A stretch of DNA of 64,000 nt from Tipula vernalis (lineage: Eukaryota > Arthropoda > Insecta > Diptera > Tipulidae), in assembly GCA_958295665.1 (NCBI GenBank), contig OY282560.1, positions 189,506,561 through 189,570,560 of the forward strand, read 5' to 3'. The notes below the pieces were generated by a model that was not told the origin of the DNA, ran no database searches, and saw only the letters and a program-made list of their open reading frames with translations. This document shows positions 44,108 through 56,154 of the stretch, piece after piece. The position numbers and the translations under genes were made by a program. Positions within the stretch are counted from its first letter, which is position 1. Each line of letters opens with the position of its first letter.

Positions 44108-47020
44108 GGGAATACCGTCAGGCCCACATCCATCATTAAAATCCAAAAGGGAATTACATATATCATCTTCAGTTATAGATAAATAAGGAATATTAAATTG
44201 ACAATTACTGACAATAGGGTCATCAACAATAAGCCTACTGTTGTGAAACGGCATCATTTCCCATAGGAAATGATACCATTTCCCAACATCTAAATAATTA
44301 ACATAATTGTATAATGACACTGACCATCATTATACGATAATAAATAGTAAACATTCAGGAATATGAATATCAAACATAACACATACAATATTAAGGTTAG
44401 TTACCAAAACAAATTGAAAATGATGAACTTGAAAATACGAGACATATAACATATAAAGAAATTAAGTAACCGTCTGTAGTATAAAAATAAAGTAAAGTGG
44501 AATATCGTAATACATAACATTATAGGTCAATGGAGTGAAAAGAAAAAGAAATATGATCGGTAGTAAATTTTATGTATTAGAATATAAGGAAATAAATAAT
44601 GTAGATCATAATTTCAAAATTCAAAGTAATGCGATATTTCATAATAATAAAAATATGTAAAATTAATTAAAATTTAGGTCATAAATTTGGAAAAGGTCTA
44701 TCAGTAAAATATATAATAAATTTAACTATCAAAAATCGTCCAATAGCAATTAAATGTGGGACACAAGAAAAAAACATACCGATAAACTAAATAAATGTCA
44801 TACGACTTGAAATAATTGTAATGCATAAAAAATGCAATTAAACATAACAACCCAAATCTTCATAACGATATGGGTAAATGACTTTTCCAATTTATTGACC
44901 GAAATGAAATTTTGTTGTTAGTGTAAAAGACACACACAAAATTAGTATATAAGGTTTACAAAATTAAGTATAAAATTATTATAGTCTTGAATCTCAAAAC
45001 CACAACATTGTCAACGTGAAATAAATATATTAAATAAAAAGTATTAAAACCAAGAAGCGGAGTTTAAATCATCTTCCAGATCCGGAATATAAGAGTAAGT
45101 ATTACAACAACTAACCCATAACGCCCAGGCCTTGAGAGAACACTCTCAAAAGAACCAAAAAGTGCTACGCACGTGTTTCTTTTGTTAGCGGTGCTCAAGG
45201 TATCCGAATAGTCGAATAACACTGTGCCTAGCGGCATTCTCCATTTAAAAATAAATAAATTCACGATTCGGTAATAGCCCCCACCCGAGGTAAGCTCGAA
45301 TCGTTGAATCTATAAATTCTCTAACATTAGAAACTTGCCTTAAATAACCAGTATTTAGGCTCTTGTTAGTTTAGGTTTAGTGAATGTATAAGTAGGCATT
45401 AACCCCTATTTATATAAATATATAAATTGACCATAAAACGTCACATTTATATAACACTACTATTATCTTTATAAACCGATTGAAAGAAACTTGCAAAACC
45501 TGTACATATTTCTGATACAGTGCAGAGCTGAACTCCATCATAATTCATAATCGATGGAAAGCCCGTTGTTTTGCGCTTATCATTAACAAACTTCCAAAAT
45601 GATTTGGGGTTTTGTTTGATATTAGCTTCGATCGTTTTTTTGTATTGTAGATATTTAGTATGAAATTCGGATTTAAATTGATCCCGAAGATTGACAAAAA
45701 TAGATTTGTTAGAGTCACAATCATTGGTTCGAAGTCTGTAAAAGGCTTTATTTTTACGGTTACGCAGATTAATCAAATCCGAATCAAACCATGGAGGGTA
45801 ACTGTAGTTACGTTTCCTTTTCAAAGGTACGAAACGGTCAAAGGCTAGAAACAGCAAATCATTAAAACTTTTTACATTTACATCAATATCATTGTTAAGA
45901 AATAACTCATTCCAGCATATGCATCGGAGAAACTCAGACATACCGTGGGAATCGCATGCTTTAAAATCATAGAACGAATCATCCACAGAAAACTCACGAC
46001 ATTTAGCATTAACGTTATCAACATGAAATTCAATTTCGAGAGAATTATGATCTTTATCATTGTTCTTAAAAGATGTCAAAGATTCGTAAACTGACAAATA
46101 TTCCATATTATTAACAAAAATTAAATCTAGAAACGAATTATTATCATTAGAATATAAATTAATTTGTTTAAGATTAAAACTAAATAATGCGTCTATTACC
46201 GCCGAGTCATTGATAGACAGAACATTAGAAGGTAATATATCTAATGATTCGGAATCAACCGACCAATTAATATTGGTTAAATTAAAATCGCCCAACACTA
46301 CTATAGTATCATTACGATGAGACATATTAACTATTTCACTTATACAATCTATGTGATTTAAATAAATATCGATAGAAGATCTAGGCGGTATATATAGAAC
46401 TATAAAATAAAATGTTTTTTTACAAATAAAAACTTTAACACATAAAAATTCAATTGTTTCACAGCCCGGTACAATGATACGCTCACAATGAAGTGATGAA
46501 TGAACAGCCAAGAGGACACCACCTCTCGTTTGTTTCGAGCTATTCAAAGGTCATCTGTCACATCTAAAAACAACAAAATCATTTGGAAAGAATTCAGCGT
46601 TGTAAATTCCACAATGAAATCCAGTTTCCACAATAGCATATAATTGGAAATGCATCGAATAAAATAAATTGCGGAATTCCATAGACTTCGATGACATTCC
46701 CCCAACATTGCGATAAAATAATTTATAGAGTATGCAATTCGAATTTTGGCTGGGATCTGTTATTGACTGCATGGAGGTCGTTGAAGTAAAGGAAAAAAAT
46801 TATTGTTCTTATTTTGTTTCCTCTTATAAATCACAAATTCCTTTATCAATGAACCTGATGGCCATGAGCTAGGTTGAAGCAAGCTATCCACGCTAGATAC
46901 CGGAACATTTATCCGAAACGAAGAAAAATTACGGTCTTCTTCATTGATTCGACGTGATAATATGCGTTTGCAACTAACATCCACAACACCAAACTTGTCT
47001 TTTAATAGCTATGTGTTTTA
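44108..47020 (-). pseudogene. second CR1-type LINE copy (ORF1 end, endonuclease, part of RT)
   Basis: Related to the LINE at 1.06-4.70 kb. On the reverse strand it starts inside ORF1 (about 47020: LLKDKFGVVDVSCKR) and continues to the W-P-S-G-S-L-I-K-E-F block. ORF2 starts near 46772, overlapping ORF1 slightly: RNVGGMSSKS, AIVETGF, a TGA near 46547, GGVLLAVHSS, IVVLGDFNLTNINW and DHNSLEI. Here the catalytic D-H is kept. The N-Y-S-Y-P-P-W-F-D linker is also kept, where the first copy has a stop. Reverse-transcriptase sequence ends abruptly near 44108 just after NDGCGPDGIPS, so the 3' part is missing. That is unusual for a LINE and implies a later deletion or insertion. A solo LTR splits it. 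Confidence 0.85.
44239..45456. mobile_element. solo LTR (~1.2 kb) inside the LINE
   Basis: The inserted segment starts TGTTGTGAAACGG and ends ATATAACA, so TG...CA termini are present on either strand. CTAC flanks both sides (44235-44238, 45457-45460). Removing it with one CTAC restores the LINE frame. At 1218 bp with a 4-bp duplication it fits a Gypsy-type LTR. No interior coding region remains and orientation is undecided. Confidence 0.75.
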
Positions 47021-47039
47021 TGGTAGTTAATTCTTCATA

Positions 47040-48000
47040 ATTTCTTTTTTGCATTGGTATACTATTTAGACGGTTTATTAGATGCTGTTATGCGGCTATT
47101 TTATGTTGATATGGGTGGTGTGATGAATTATGTATAGTGTGATCAGTTTGAGTTGATTTACGGAATATTTTGAAGTTGTGTTTATTGTCTAGGTTTTGTA
47201 TTGTTAAATCCAAGAAATTAATATTTTTATTGGATTATAATTCTAGTGTAAATTTAATGTTTTTGTGTATATTATTGATATAATTATGCATATTTTTAAG
47301 TTGGTGATGTGTTCCTTTGATTGGGGGGTATTTACACGCATCCATCACTACATCACATCATTCTACACTATTTCGTTCACACGTAAAATATCGAACCGTC
47401 ATCACAATTGCAATTTACCTATGTATGTGTAGAATTATTTTCATTATTGTTGTGACGCAATTCAATTATTCAAAAAACCTGCACGCTTCATCACACAATT
47501 TTGATTTACGAATGATGAATAAACAGTGAATTCGAAAAATAAAAAATAGGAACCTAAAAAATACGTATTGTTTTTTCAATGTATTAGTGTATCATCAAAT
47601 GTGAGGCAATACAATTTTTTGGTGAAAAAATGCGCACAAAAATCCCCACTTCAAAATCAGTTCGTAGGCAAAGAAGTAAGAAACGAGGAAATGATGCGAC
47701 ATAGTGAGGCATCGTCTAAATTGGCTGAATAGCAGCAAAATGTCATCCACGTATCGATGCCAATATAAAATGTTGTTTATGTATTTATTTTTGTTATTTA
47801 TTATGAATTCGTTTTCTATATAATTAAGATAAATGTTGGCTAATAATATTGGTTCTTAATATTCTTGTAGTTATCCTAATGGTTTCATCAATATGGATAT
47901 TTGAGTATATGCTTGTAACATCAAATGACGCTAATTTTGCTCCATTGGGCATTAATACGAGAAAAATGCTTATATACATTAAACTGTACGAGAAAAAAAA
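47040..48000 (-). pseudogene. Penelope-like reverse-transcriptase fragment
   Basis: Reverse strand, in order: NGAKLASFDVTSIYSNIHID (motif A), ANIYLNYIENEFI and YWHRYVDDILLLF (motif C, catalytic Asps intact). A MITE is inserted after this. Then come KGTHHQLKNMHNYINNIHK with an internal TAA, FLDLTIQNLDNKHNF and RKSTQTDHTIH. The MGSPLSP-like motif B region is deleted. The GIY-YIG domain is absent. Confidence 0.8.
47343..47708. mobile_element. MITE (366 bp) inside the Penelope-like fragment
   Basis: CACTACATCACATCATT near the left end pairs with the inverted right end CACTATGTCGCATCATT (14 of 17). GCATC flanks both sides (47338-47342, 47709-47713). Its removal brings the two parts of the reverse transcriptase together. 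Confidence 0.55.
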
Positions 48001-48267
48001 TTTACCCAAGTTAAAAGTAAATGTGTACATACATATGTAGTTACACTAATGGAAATAAAAATAAAAATTAGTTATTCTAAAAGTTAAAATTAATCCCAGT
48101 CAGAATTTATTTTCTTACATTTCACTCTAATTAAAAAAAAAACTCTAATTAATGAAGCCTGTTACAAATCGTGGGGAAGACCCAACACCCTTGAGAAGTC
48201 TCAAGCCGGGCATAATTTAAAAAAAAAAATAGAACAAAAAAAATCGAACTTTAATATGTACTGATAA

Positions 48268-49650
48268 CTAACCTTTAACGAATGTCTTTACCCTGATAAA
48301 CTCCAATAAGTCTTCCTTTGAATCTGCTATTTTGTACGCGACGTTCCCAACTTTTTCAACAACTTTACCTCTGATAAATTTGGGTGCCAATTTGGCCGAA
48401 AAATTTACACCAGCTTTGCTTTGCACAAAATTCCTAACATACACCATTTGATCGGGTTGAAAAATTCGGGATTTACTGCGCAAATTATAGCTAGTACTAT
48501 TACGGCAATAAGCATTCCGGAGGTGTGCTAGAACAAGTTCCTGAGCTGTGGATAAACGAGTATTTATATCGGTGGCAGAAGCGAATTTATCGTCTAGAAT
48601 AAACAGTTCTCGCATCAATGAATACGAAGTGCCGTGACTTATCATATGTTGTCCGAATGTCAAAAAATACGGTGAGAACTCTGTTGAACTATATGTACAG
48701 CATTCCTCAAAGCACTACTGATTTCATGAATATGGTTATCCCATTGTTTTTGATCGTCTTAAATGTAAGCTCGAATAGCAGAAATAATCGTGCGGTTCAC
48801 TCGTTCCGATGCATTGGACTGTGGAGAATACTTCGGAGTAAATTGATGCTTCACTCCATACTGAATTAATACATCATGCAACAATGTGGACTGAAATTGT
48901 TTCCCGTTATCGCTAGTGATATATTCTGGAACACCGAAAATATTAAACACTCTATTCTTTAGAAAAGTAACTACACCTGCAGCAGTAGCGTTCCTCATTG
49001 GTTCTAAAAGTACAAATTTGGTAAATTGGTCTAAGACGATAATCAAATATGTATTTCCGTGGGAACTTCTAGGGTAAGGACCCAGAAAATCAATATATAA
49101 TTTTTGAAAAGGTCGAAAGACCATGAAATTAACCCATTTCTGGTTGAGTACTGAAATTAGTGGGCTTGATTTGCTTACACAATTGTTTACGTGAACTTTA
49201 GTTTCACAATTGTTTACGTGAACTTTAACATCTCTTGCCATAGTCGACCAGTAGTAATGGCGCTGTAGAAGTTCAAGGGTTTTAGCAAATCCAAGATGTT
49301 CACTTAATGGCTGATTATGGGCTTGTTGTAAGAGCGAAGGAATTAAACTTTCAGGAATCACTAATTTCCATTGTGATAAATCAGTAACGTGTTCAAAATT
49401 CTTGTTAAGCAATATGTATTGCTTACCATTAAAGACACGAAAATTTGTTTGGGCTTGAGGATTTTCCTGAATTGCATTAATTCGACGTACGTAATCTGGA
49501 TGAGTAAATGCATCAGCACTGGAAAGCGCATCGGGAACAACATTTTGCGTGCCTTTTCTATACTCGATAACCCATATCCCCTCGATATGCTTTAAATATT
49601 TTCTGGTTGGGTCGCCATGTTCTGGTTGATTCGTCATGTCCATGCAACTA
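48268..49650 (-). pseudogene. Gypsy-type retrotransposon pol fragment (integrase)
   Basis: The reverse strand encodes the end of RNase H (YRKGTQNVVPDALS). The zinc-binding integrase head follows, with H-x6-H and a Cys segment disturbed by a 27-bp tandem duplication near 49.19-49.24 kb. The catalytic core has LYIDFLGPYP (first Asp), YITSDNGKQF (second Asp) and NASERVNRT (Glu). After a frame break near 48.7 kb the C-terminal region reads FQPDQMVYVRNF and AKLAPKFIRGKVVEKVG. Protease, reverse transcriptase and gag are absent. The integrase inserts the DNA copy of the element into chromosomes; this one is interrupted and orphaned. Confidence 0.85.
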
Positions 49651-49944
49651 GGAATTGTAATAGAATTATTTACCACCATATTAAAACTGAATTTGGAAGA
49701 AAGTCTTTTGAAAGAAAACCTTTTCGGGACCATTTACATGTAACCAAATACCAGTAGACATAAAAAGAATTATTTTAAGAAAAATATTGAATTGTATTTT
49801 TAGTTCTTAGACATTGCATATACAAATTGTACTCTGTACTGCGAATTAAGCTAATACACACGAAATTCCGTAGGGGAATGAGATCTTGGATTCGCTATGT
49901 TTGATCGCAAATCGTTTAAAAACGCCATTCGAATAATTCGCATT

Positions 49945-50117
49945 CGGGGGCCTAACTATGCAATTCGATGACTGTTTTCGACGGCTATCGTTTTGTATTA
50001 GAAGGTACAGGAAGAAAAAGGAAAACATTAATTATTGCTTTCTTTTTGCTTCCTGTACCTTCTAATAAAAACGATAGCCATCGAAAATAGTCGTCGAATT
50101 GCATAGTTAGGCCCCTG
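49945..50117. mobile_element. hairpin MITE with ~80-bp inverted arms
   Basis: Almost the whole 173 bp is a palindrome. The left arm C(G)GGGGCCTAACTATGCAATTCG...GATTAGAAGGTACAGGAAG-type sequence is mirrored on the right with a few changes. The right terminus in reverse complement starts CAGGGGCC, reminiscent of hAT ends. An 8-bp duplication is not convincing. Confidence 0.8.
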
Positions 50118-53100
50118 ATTCAAATGTTCAAAGACATTATGTTGACATTCTAGATCTACGTCTATAGAGTATTTAGCATTAGGTATCATGAAATGTGCTC
50201 AATACTCGTTACAATTCAAATTTCAATTAATACTTGATGCAATTTGATTTGATTTGTGTAAAACTTGATATAACGAAGTGAATTGAATGAAACTTACGCT
50301 GCATCTGAACAAGCAAGATGTATCCTTGTACTTGAAAGAATAGACATATATAGTATTACGGTTAAAGGTCATTTCTCTTCACTGGATTTTTCTTTAAATT
50401 TGTTTTATTTATTAGAATAAAATATTTGTCTAACTTATTAACGCCAGTCATCGCACTCGCACTATTATGGACAAAATCTAAAAGCTATTTTTATAAAGGC
50501 ACGAATTATAATAAAGAATCCCAATTTAATTTTTTTTTAATTCTTATTTCTGATGACTTAAGCAATTGATGATTCCGATATTTAAACCTTGAGTTGTTTT
50601 TCTAAATTAAAATACAATGGATTTATTCTTCAGCTTTCTAATAAACTGTATATATTTACATCAAATTTTTAACTTAGAGAATCAAGTATGCAAATTAGCT
50701 GCACTTTTATATTTTAAATCAAATGATTTTTATACATTCAATAAATTATTGCCGTCTATCAACACGTGTGTCCGCGTTACGATTATTACAGTATCGGTTT
50801 GTTTTTCAGTTTGAATTATATAACTGTGGACATTAAAATCAAAACAAAATAATTATCCAAGCTATAAACTGCATAATTAGGTAAATATTTTTTGTAAATC
50901 TGATATATTGAATTTTTCGACAAGATAAAAGAAAAATTTACGGTTTTCAATTTCCTACAGTAAATGAAACAACAACAATAAGGTAAAAGTCATTACCCTT
51001 GGAAAAATGTACCGTGACAAATGAACAATTGTATTTAATTTGATCGCAAGTAAAAATAAAATGTTAATAATAGAATTATTTGTGATTTCACCTAATGTAC
51101 TTATACATAAAATATTTTAAATGGCATTGGTTAATAATTGATATACGAGTATGGGTGATATACTTCAAGTATGTATATTAAAAGTTGCACCTAAAAATAC
51201 CTTAATTTGTGAAGGAAATCATGTGCGGGTTTATTAAAATTTTGTCCATAATTTATTTATATCGTTGACAAGAGAAAGTATCAATCTAATAAAAATACAA
51301 ATAATAATAGTTTATGCTAATTTAACATTTTGTATTGTTAACACAATAAAAATAACAATGAATCCAAATTAAATATTCTTAAATACATAATTGGCAACGT
51401 GCATCAAACCTTATAAGTATAGTGAATTAATCATCGATCATTTCAAATTAAAATGAGTGAGTGATGTCTTTTAAAATACCACAATTGAAAATGCAAATGC
51501 CTTAAAACTAAATGCCAGAGACAGGCAATAAAAGTCGTATTTTATTTGTCAATCGTTTGATACACCTAATCCCTATTTGGAATTCGATGGAATTACGTTT
51601 CAAAATATATTCTTTATTTGAAAGATTATATTCTGGATTTTATTCCGTGAGAAAGCGGCTGTAAGAGACAACTCATGAATTTTGGCAGTTTCACCCTATA
51701 GGGAAAATTTCGAACGGAGTAAAGTATAAGTTATAACTTCTTGCACCTTTTTATCTTTCTGAGAAAGATATTTTTGTGACCTGGACAAATTCAATGTTTT
51801 ATAATGATTCGCAGTTGAATTATGGAAATTGAACGTTATATTTTTTGACTTTTAGAGGAATCATTTATTAGGATCGTTTTTAGCATTCATCTAGCAATCA
51901 TTTAGCCGAGTAGAATCGTCAATAACTGATTCAATTAATGATTGGATTTTCTCCAAATATATTCAATCAAAATATATTTCTCTTGGAGTCATCTGTACGT
52001 ACAACTGGTGCATTGGGCATTTCGTTTCATCTATACGTACAACTGGTGCATTGGGTATTTCGTTCTCGACCAATCACTGCACACGATAAAATAAAATAAA
52101 ATATTTTTAGTTCCGTCTCGGATTTCAAACCGACAAACCCGTGCGTTGGTGAAAAATAAAAATAAACATCTTATACAAAATAAATAATATTTAATACGCC
52201 TTACACACGTACCAATAAAATGTGCTAATTATTCATTTTATTTATTAATTTTTTATTCTTTTGTTTATGTGCGCGCATAGTACAGGGGTTAAGATTAGTT
52301 TTGATAGAACCTTATACCGTAATTAATTAGCGTTATAAATAAATATCAGTTATAAAAGGTGTGTTGTTTAATTAATTAATTTTAGACAGACAACGTACAA
52401 CAACACCCGATATGATTAAAACGTTCACGTGCTCATTATTGACGAAGCAAAATCTTCTTAATAGTTTAGTTTGTCCATCGATTTAACAAAAGCCCTATCA
52501 CATACACATATCTATCAATTAGACGTTGTATTTCGATCCTTAAAATATCAGGCAGACATAGCCTATTGAACACTTTTCATTTTAACCTCTCGCGAAATGA
52601 AAAGCCGCTCGATGAGGAAATAGTAATTCAAACGTAAAAGTACCTGTGTGAAGTTTGTACCATAAATTAACTTTTTAAAATGGAAGGGTCAATTTTATGA
52701 TAAATCTAAATATATGTTTGGGCATTATTAGGAGATGTAGCAAAAAAACAATTTTTTAATGTTCACGTGTGGGTGACCTGTGCGGCCAGTATACTAAACT
52801 TGAAAAATACAGAGCTGACGAATGCTGCCAAGAAGTGGTTAATTTCTGATCTGTAGCCAGAACCAGCCGGTAGAAAGTTCTTAAAGATTGTGCTTTGAAA
52901 TGAAACCAGTTTTAATCCTCTCTTTAATATGCAATAGAATATAAAGGGGACGCTTATGGTAGTTTTTCTCTTATGTCATTTTTAAGTACTTAACAACTAT
53001 GTCGAAATCGTTTTGATAGGTCGTTTGGATAATTATCTTGTACAGGTCTTTTACACTTCAAATTCAACCTTTTACAATTCAAATTCAACCTTTTGCAAAT

Positions 53101-55490
53101 TATATTCAGCAAAACAAATTGTTTCACATTCTATTTCGATAGTAGACGTGAATAACACTTAATTAAGAAATAGGAAATAATTATTAGAGGTTTTGAATCG
53201 CAAGTTCTAGACTATGAGCCTAACAAGCACTACGTGCTTCACAAATTGTGTTTGTGAAATTTTCACCTTTTCTTTCAATATGTTGATTGAAAAGGGACCT
53301 GGTGTATTTAAAACTGTGCTTTTATTGCTTGGTGTGCCTAAACTTTACCCATCACCATTAGAGCAATCGGTCATGTAACATATGAATTATAATGTCATTT
53401 TGAGCTCCGGTAAAATTAGTAATAAACAAAAAACTTAGTGTGTCTGACTCCACCCCTTCGTCCAGGGAGAGACCAGTTGTGTAAGTAAATGTTATTAGCG
53501 GTTTCCTTATGCCCTATAGTTCCAAAAAAACCTTAACGCTAAATTGTAGCTTACTTCCTCCTCTATGGGAATGCAAAGGTGCGCCTCATATTATCACGGC
53601 ACTAGCATTCACTGATACAAGAACCTAAAGTATACCTAAATCTATATACTATGAATGACAGTTTTTATTGGAATTAATACAATTGATATGTGAATTTTTA
53701 GACTATAGTGAAGTACTTAGCAGGTTAAACATTACGACTTCAAGCTATTTATGATTAAGTGGTCCAAATTCTTTACCTAGGTTCAATACACGTATTCAAC
53801 TCTTTGTAGTATATTGTAAGATTAAAATTTTCAATGATTTTCCATTGATTTTTAGTGAATCGTAAGTTTCCAATATGTTCGCAATATAGATTTCGGATTC
53901 ATGAGTCAAATTGCTTAAACGACACGAGCTAAAATTGGTTAATGGAACGCCAATTGGTGCCGTTCTCTCAGAGAGAAAGATTGTTGCTTGCTAAAAATCG
54001 GTTGACCAAGCGCTTCAACAAGTCTTGATCATTGTTTGTATCAACTTTCAACGATAAACAGGCATTATGGATCGCTTGAGTAAGTTTGCTTCTATGAACG
54101 GCAATTACCGGGTAAGAACTGAAAGGTCACTTGACATTATACTTTAATTCGGATCTGCTGATATTGCCATTAGAGTTCTTGAGTTGAGGCATGCTTCGAT
54201 TTGAGGTAAATGTGCTTTCTCTAATTATTAGGTTAATTTGAGATAGTATTTCTTGGATTTATTGCTTCCCAAATCCCACCGACATGGGATGCTGAATGTA
54301 TGAATTAAAGAGACAGGTCATGTCGGTTTTAGGTAGTATTTCTGGGAGTTGAGCAGCAACTTGTTTAATGATCTCTAATTTTGTTTTTTATAATTTGGAT
54401 CGAGCTCCAACCTTTTGAATGCTGCAACAAATACACACACACACCGCTGTGAATCCTCTGTATAGAATTTCTTCCCCCCTTAACCATCCGATTTAAAGGG
54501 AACATGTTTACACCAAATATGTGAAAGGACGAGATAGGACTGCCCTTTCTATCGGAAGGTCTACATCATTTTATCCTGCTCGAAGTATTCTTTGGTTGTC
54601 AATGAGAAAATTAAGCGACAGAATGTCAAACATAAATATGAATTGCTTGATTGATTCTTTTACTTATTTTTGAAAATTCTAAGTAACGCATCACCACGGT
54701 AATACTACTACATAATACTCTCTTAAACACAACATTTGCACTTTTATCATATTTGCGTATATTTACTTTTAGAAACCTACTTTTAGAATTGTTAATAATA
54801 ATACAGAATGGATAAAGACATTCCGCTTTCTTCCGTTGCCTGAAAGGTCTCATTATGTTCTGTATGTTCTTTTGTAGGCATTTCCGATAAACTTATTAGG
54901 CTCTTAAGTCCGGGTTCTTAAGTCAAGTCGTCATTCGCAGTTGCATAAATTTTAGTGTGCAATATACGGGTCAAATTTACTCTAAATCGCGGCCGCTCTC
55001 TGCACCGTCGCTTGATCTTAAAAGTAGTAATGCTATAAAATTTAATTTTTCAACTACCCAAATCAGTTATACTCTTTTCGCTATTATTTTTAGATTTTAA
55101 ATTATTAACAAAAATTTGGTTTACACTTTTTTTGGAACATTGTCTTTTCGTATAAACCTCCCGATGATTGATACCTCTAACAATATATTTCGCGACCTGT
55201 TATTATTGTGCGAATTTGCTTTTAGATTTAAGATTAAATTTTGTGTACAAATTTCATAGAAAATAAAATTTTATTGAAGATCACCGTTAGAGAGTACACC
55301 ACAAATTCTATGCACACAATTTTCTACAATGACATGATCACGAGGCAGGCATTTTTGATAAACATGACACAAGCAATGATAAATAATCATACCGTCTGGC
55401 TTCATGGCAGCACCGCATTGTCGATTGACAGCGCTTCAAAATATTAAACAAAAACATGATAGACTATATCACATGACCGGATTTTATCAA
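50118..55490. other. long non-coding stretch with small direct repeats
   Basis: No gene recognised in 5.4 kb. Small features: a 39-bp direct duplication at about 51985-52064 (TACGTACAACTGGTGCATTG twice) and CAAATTCAACCTTTT repeats near 53057-53095. If host regulatory DNA exists in this window, this and 57.7-64 kb are the candidates, but nothing shows it. Confidence 0.45.
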
Positions 55491-55497
55491 TCTGCCT

Positions 55498-55890
55498 CTA
55501 GGTTAAATGATAAAGTGCACAAAAAATATTAAACATGCCTCGTGACATAAAGCAATTTGGTTTCAGAACACCCGCCCTTCCACATTGGAAACAAAAAATT
55601 TGAATAATAAGCTTGTCACGATTAAAATACCCATTGTCAAAGAAATTCCAACATACCAATGCAACGTCATTTTTGTTTCGTTGTTGAAAATTTGGGTTGG
55701 CGGGTGGTCTTTTTGTAAGAGATATAGCCGAAATATCATTACAGAAATCACTACTTAGATGTTTCCGAACGCACATCATTTCTGGCTCCTAATTGGTTCG
55801 CTTCCATGAATGCCCGAACGCCACGCAGCGACTCACCAGCACTTTTAAAGATCGAATATCTCTATCATATTCTTCCGGAGTATAAGAAGT
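55498..55890 (-). pseudogene. Gypsy-type gag remnant with zinc-knuckle traces
   Basis: Across frames on the reverse strand it reads LRGVRAFMEANQLGARNDVR, a C-W-N-F...N-R-D degraded knuckle, then CFQCGRAGVLKPNC. The last is a CCHC knuckle with Val where His is expected. Knuckles in gag bind the element's RNA. The piece lies just downstream of a probable LTR. Confidence 0.55.
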
Positions 55891-55920
55891 AATTCAGAAC
55901 CTGAAGGTGCGAGACGGTAT

Positions 55921-56125
55921 TGTAAAGTTGAAATATATAATGGATGGAGGAGGATTATTGATAAACACCAAAAACACGCTATTATAATAATGACTTTATT
56001 GTAAACAATTAACTTTTACAGCACTGATTATAAAAAGGTAACCGGAGACGTTGTTGATGAGTCGAGCGTACACAACATAATGGACGAATACCAAAGAGAA
56101 ATTATATAACATGACGGATATAACA
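55921..56125 (-). repeat. probable LTR between gag and pol remnants
   Basis: On the reverse strand, TGTTATATCC follows a purine-rich GTGAGGGAA, like an LTR after a polypurine tract. There is an AATAAA near 56003 and CAACTTTACA could be the end. Boundaries are tentative and no second copy or target duplication was found. Confidence 0.45.
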
Positions 56126-56154
56126 TTCCCTCACACTTAATTTAAGTCAATACC

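Noticed and set aside
47343..47708. CACTA-class assignment for the MITE
   Set aside because: The three bases outside the CACTA sequences do not match; the GCATC pair a few bases further out does.
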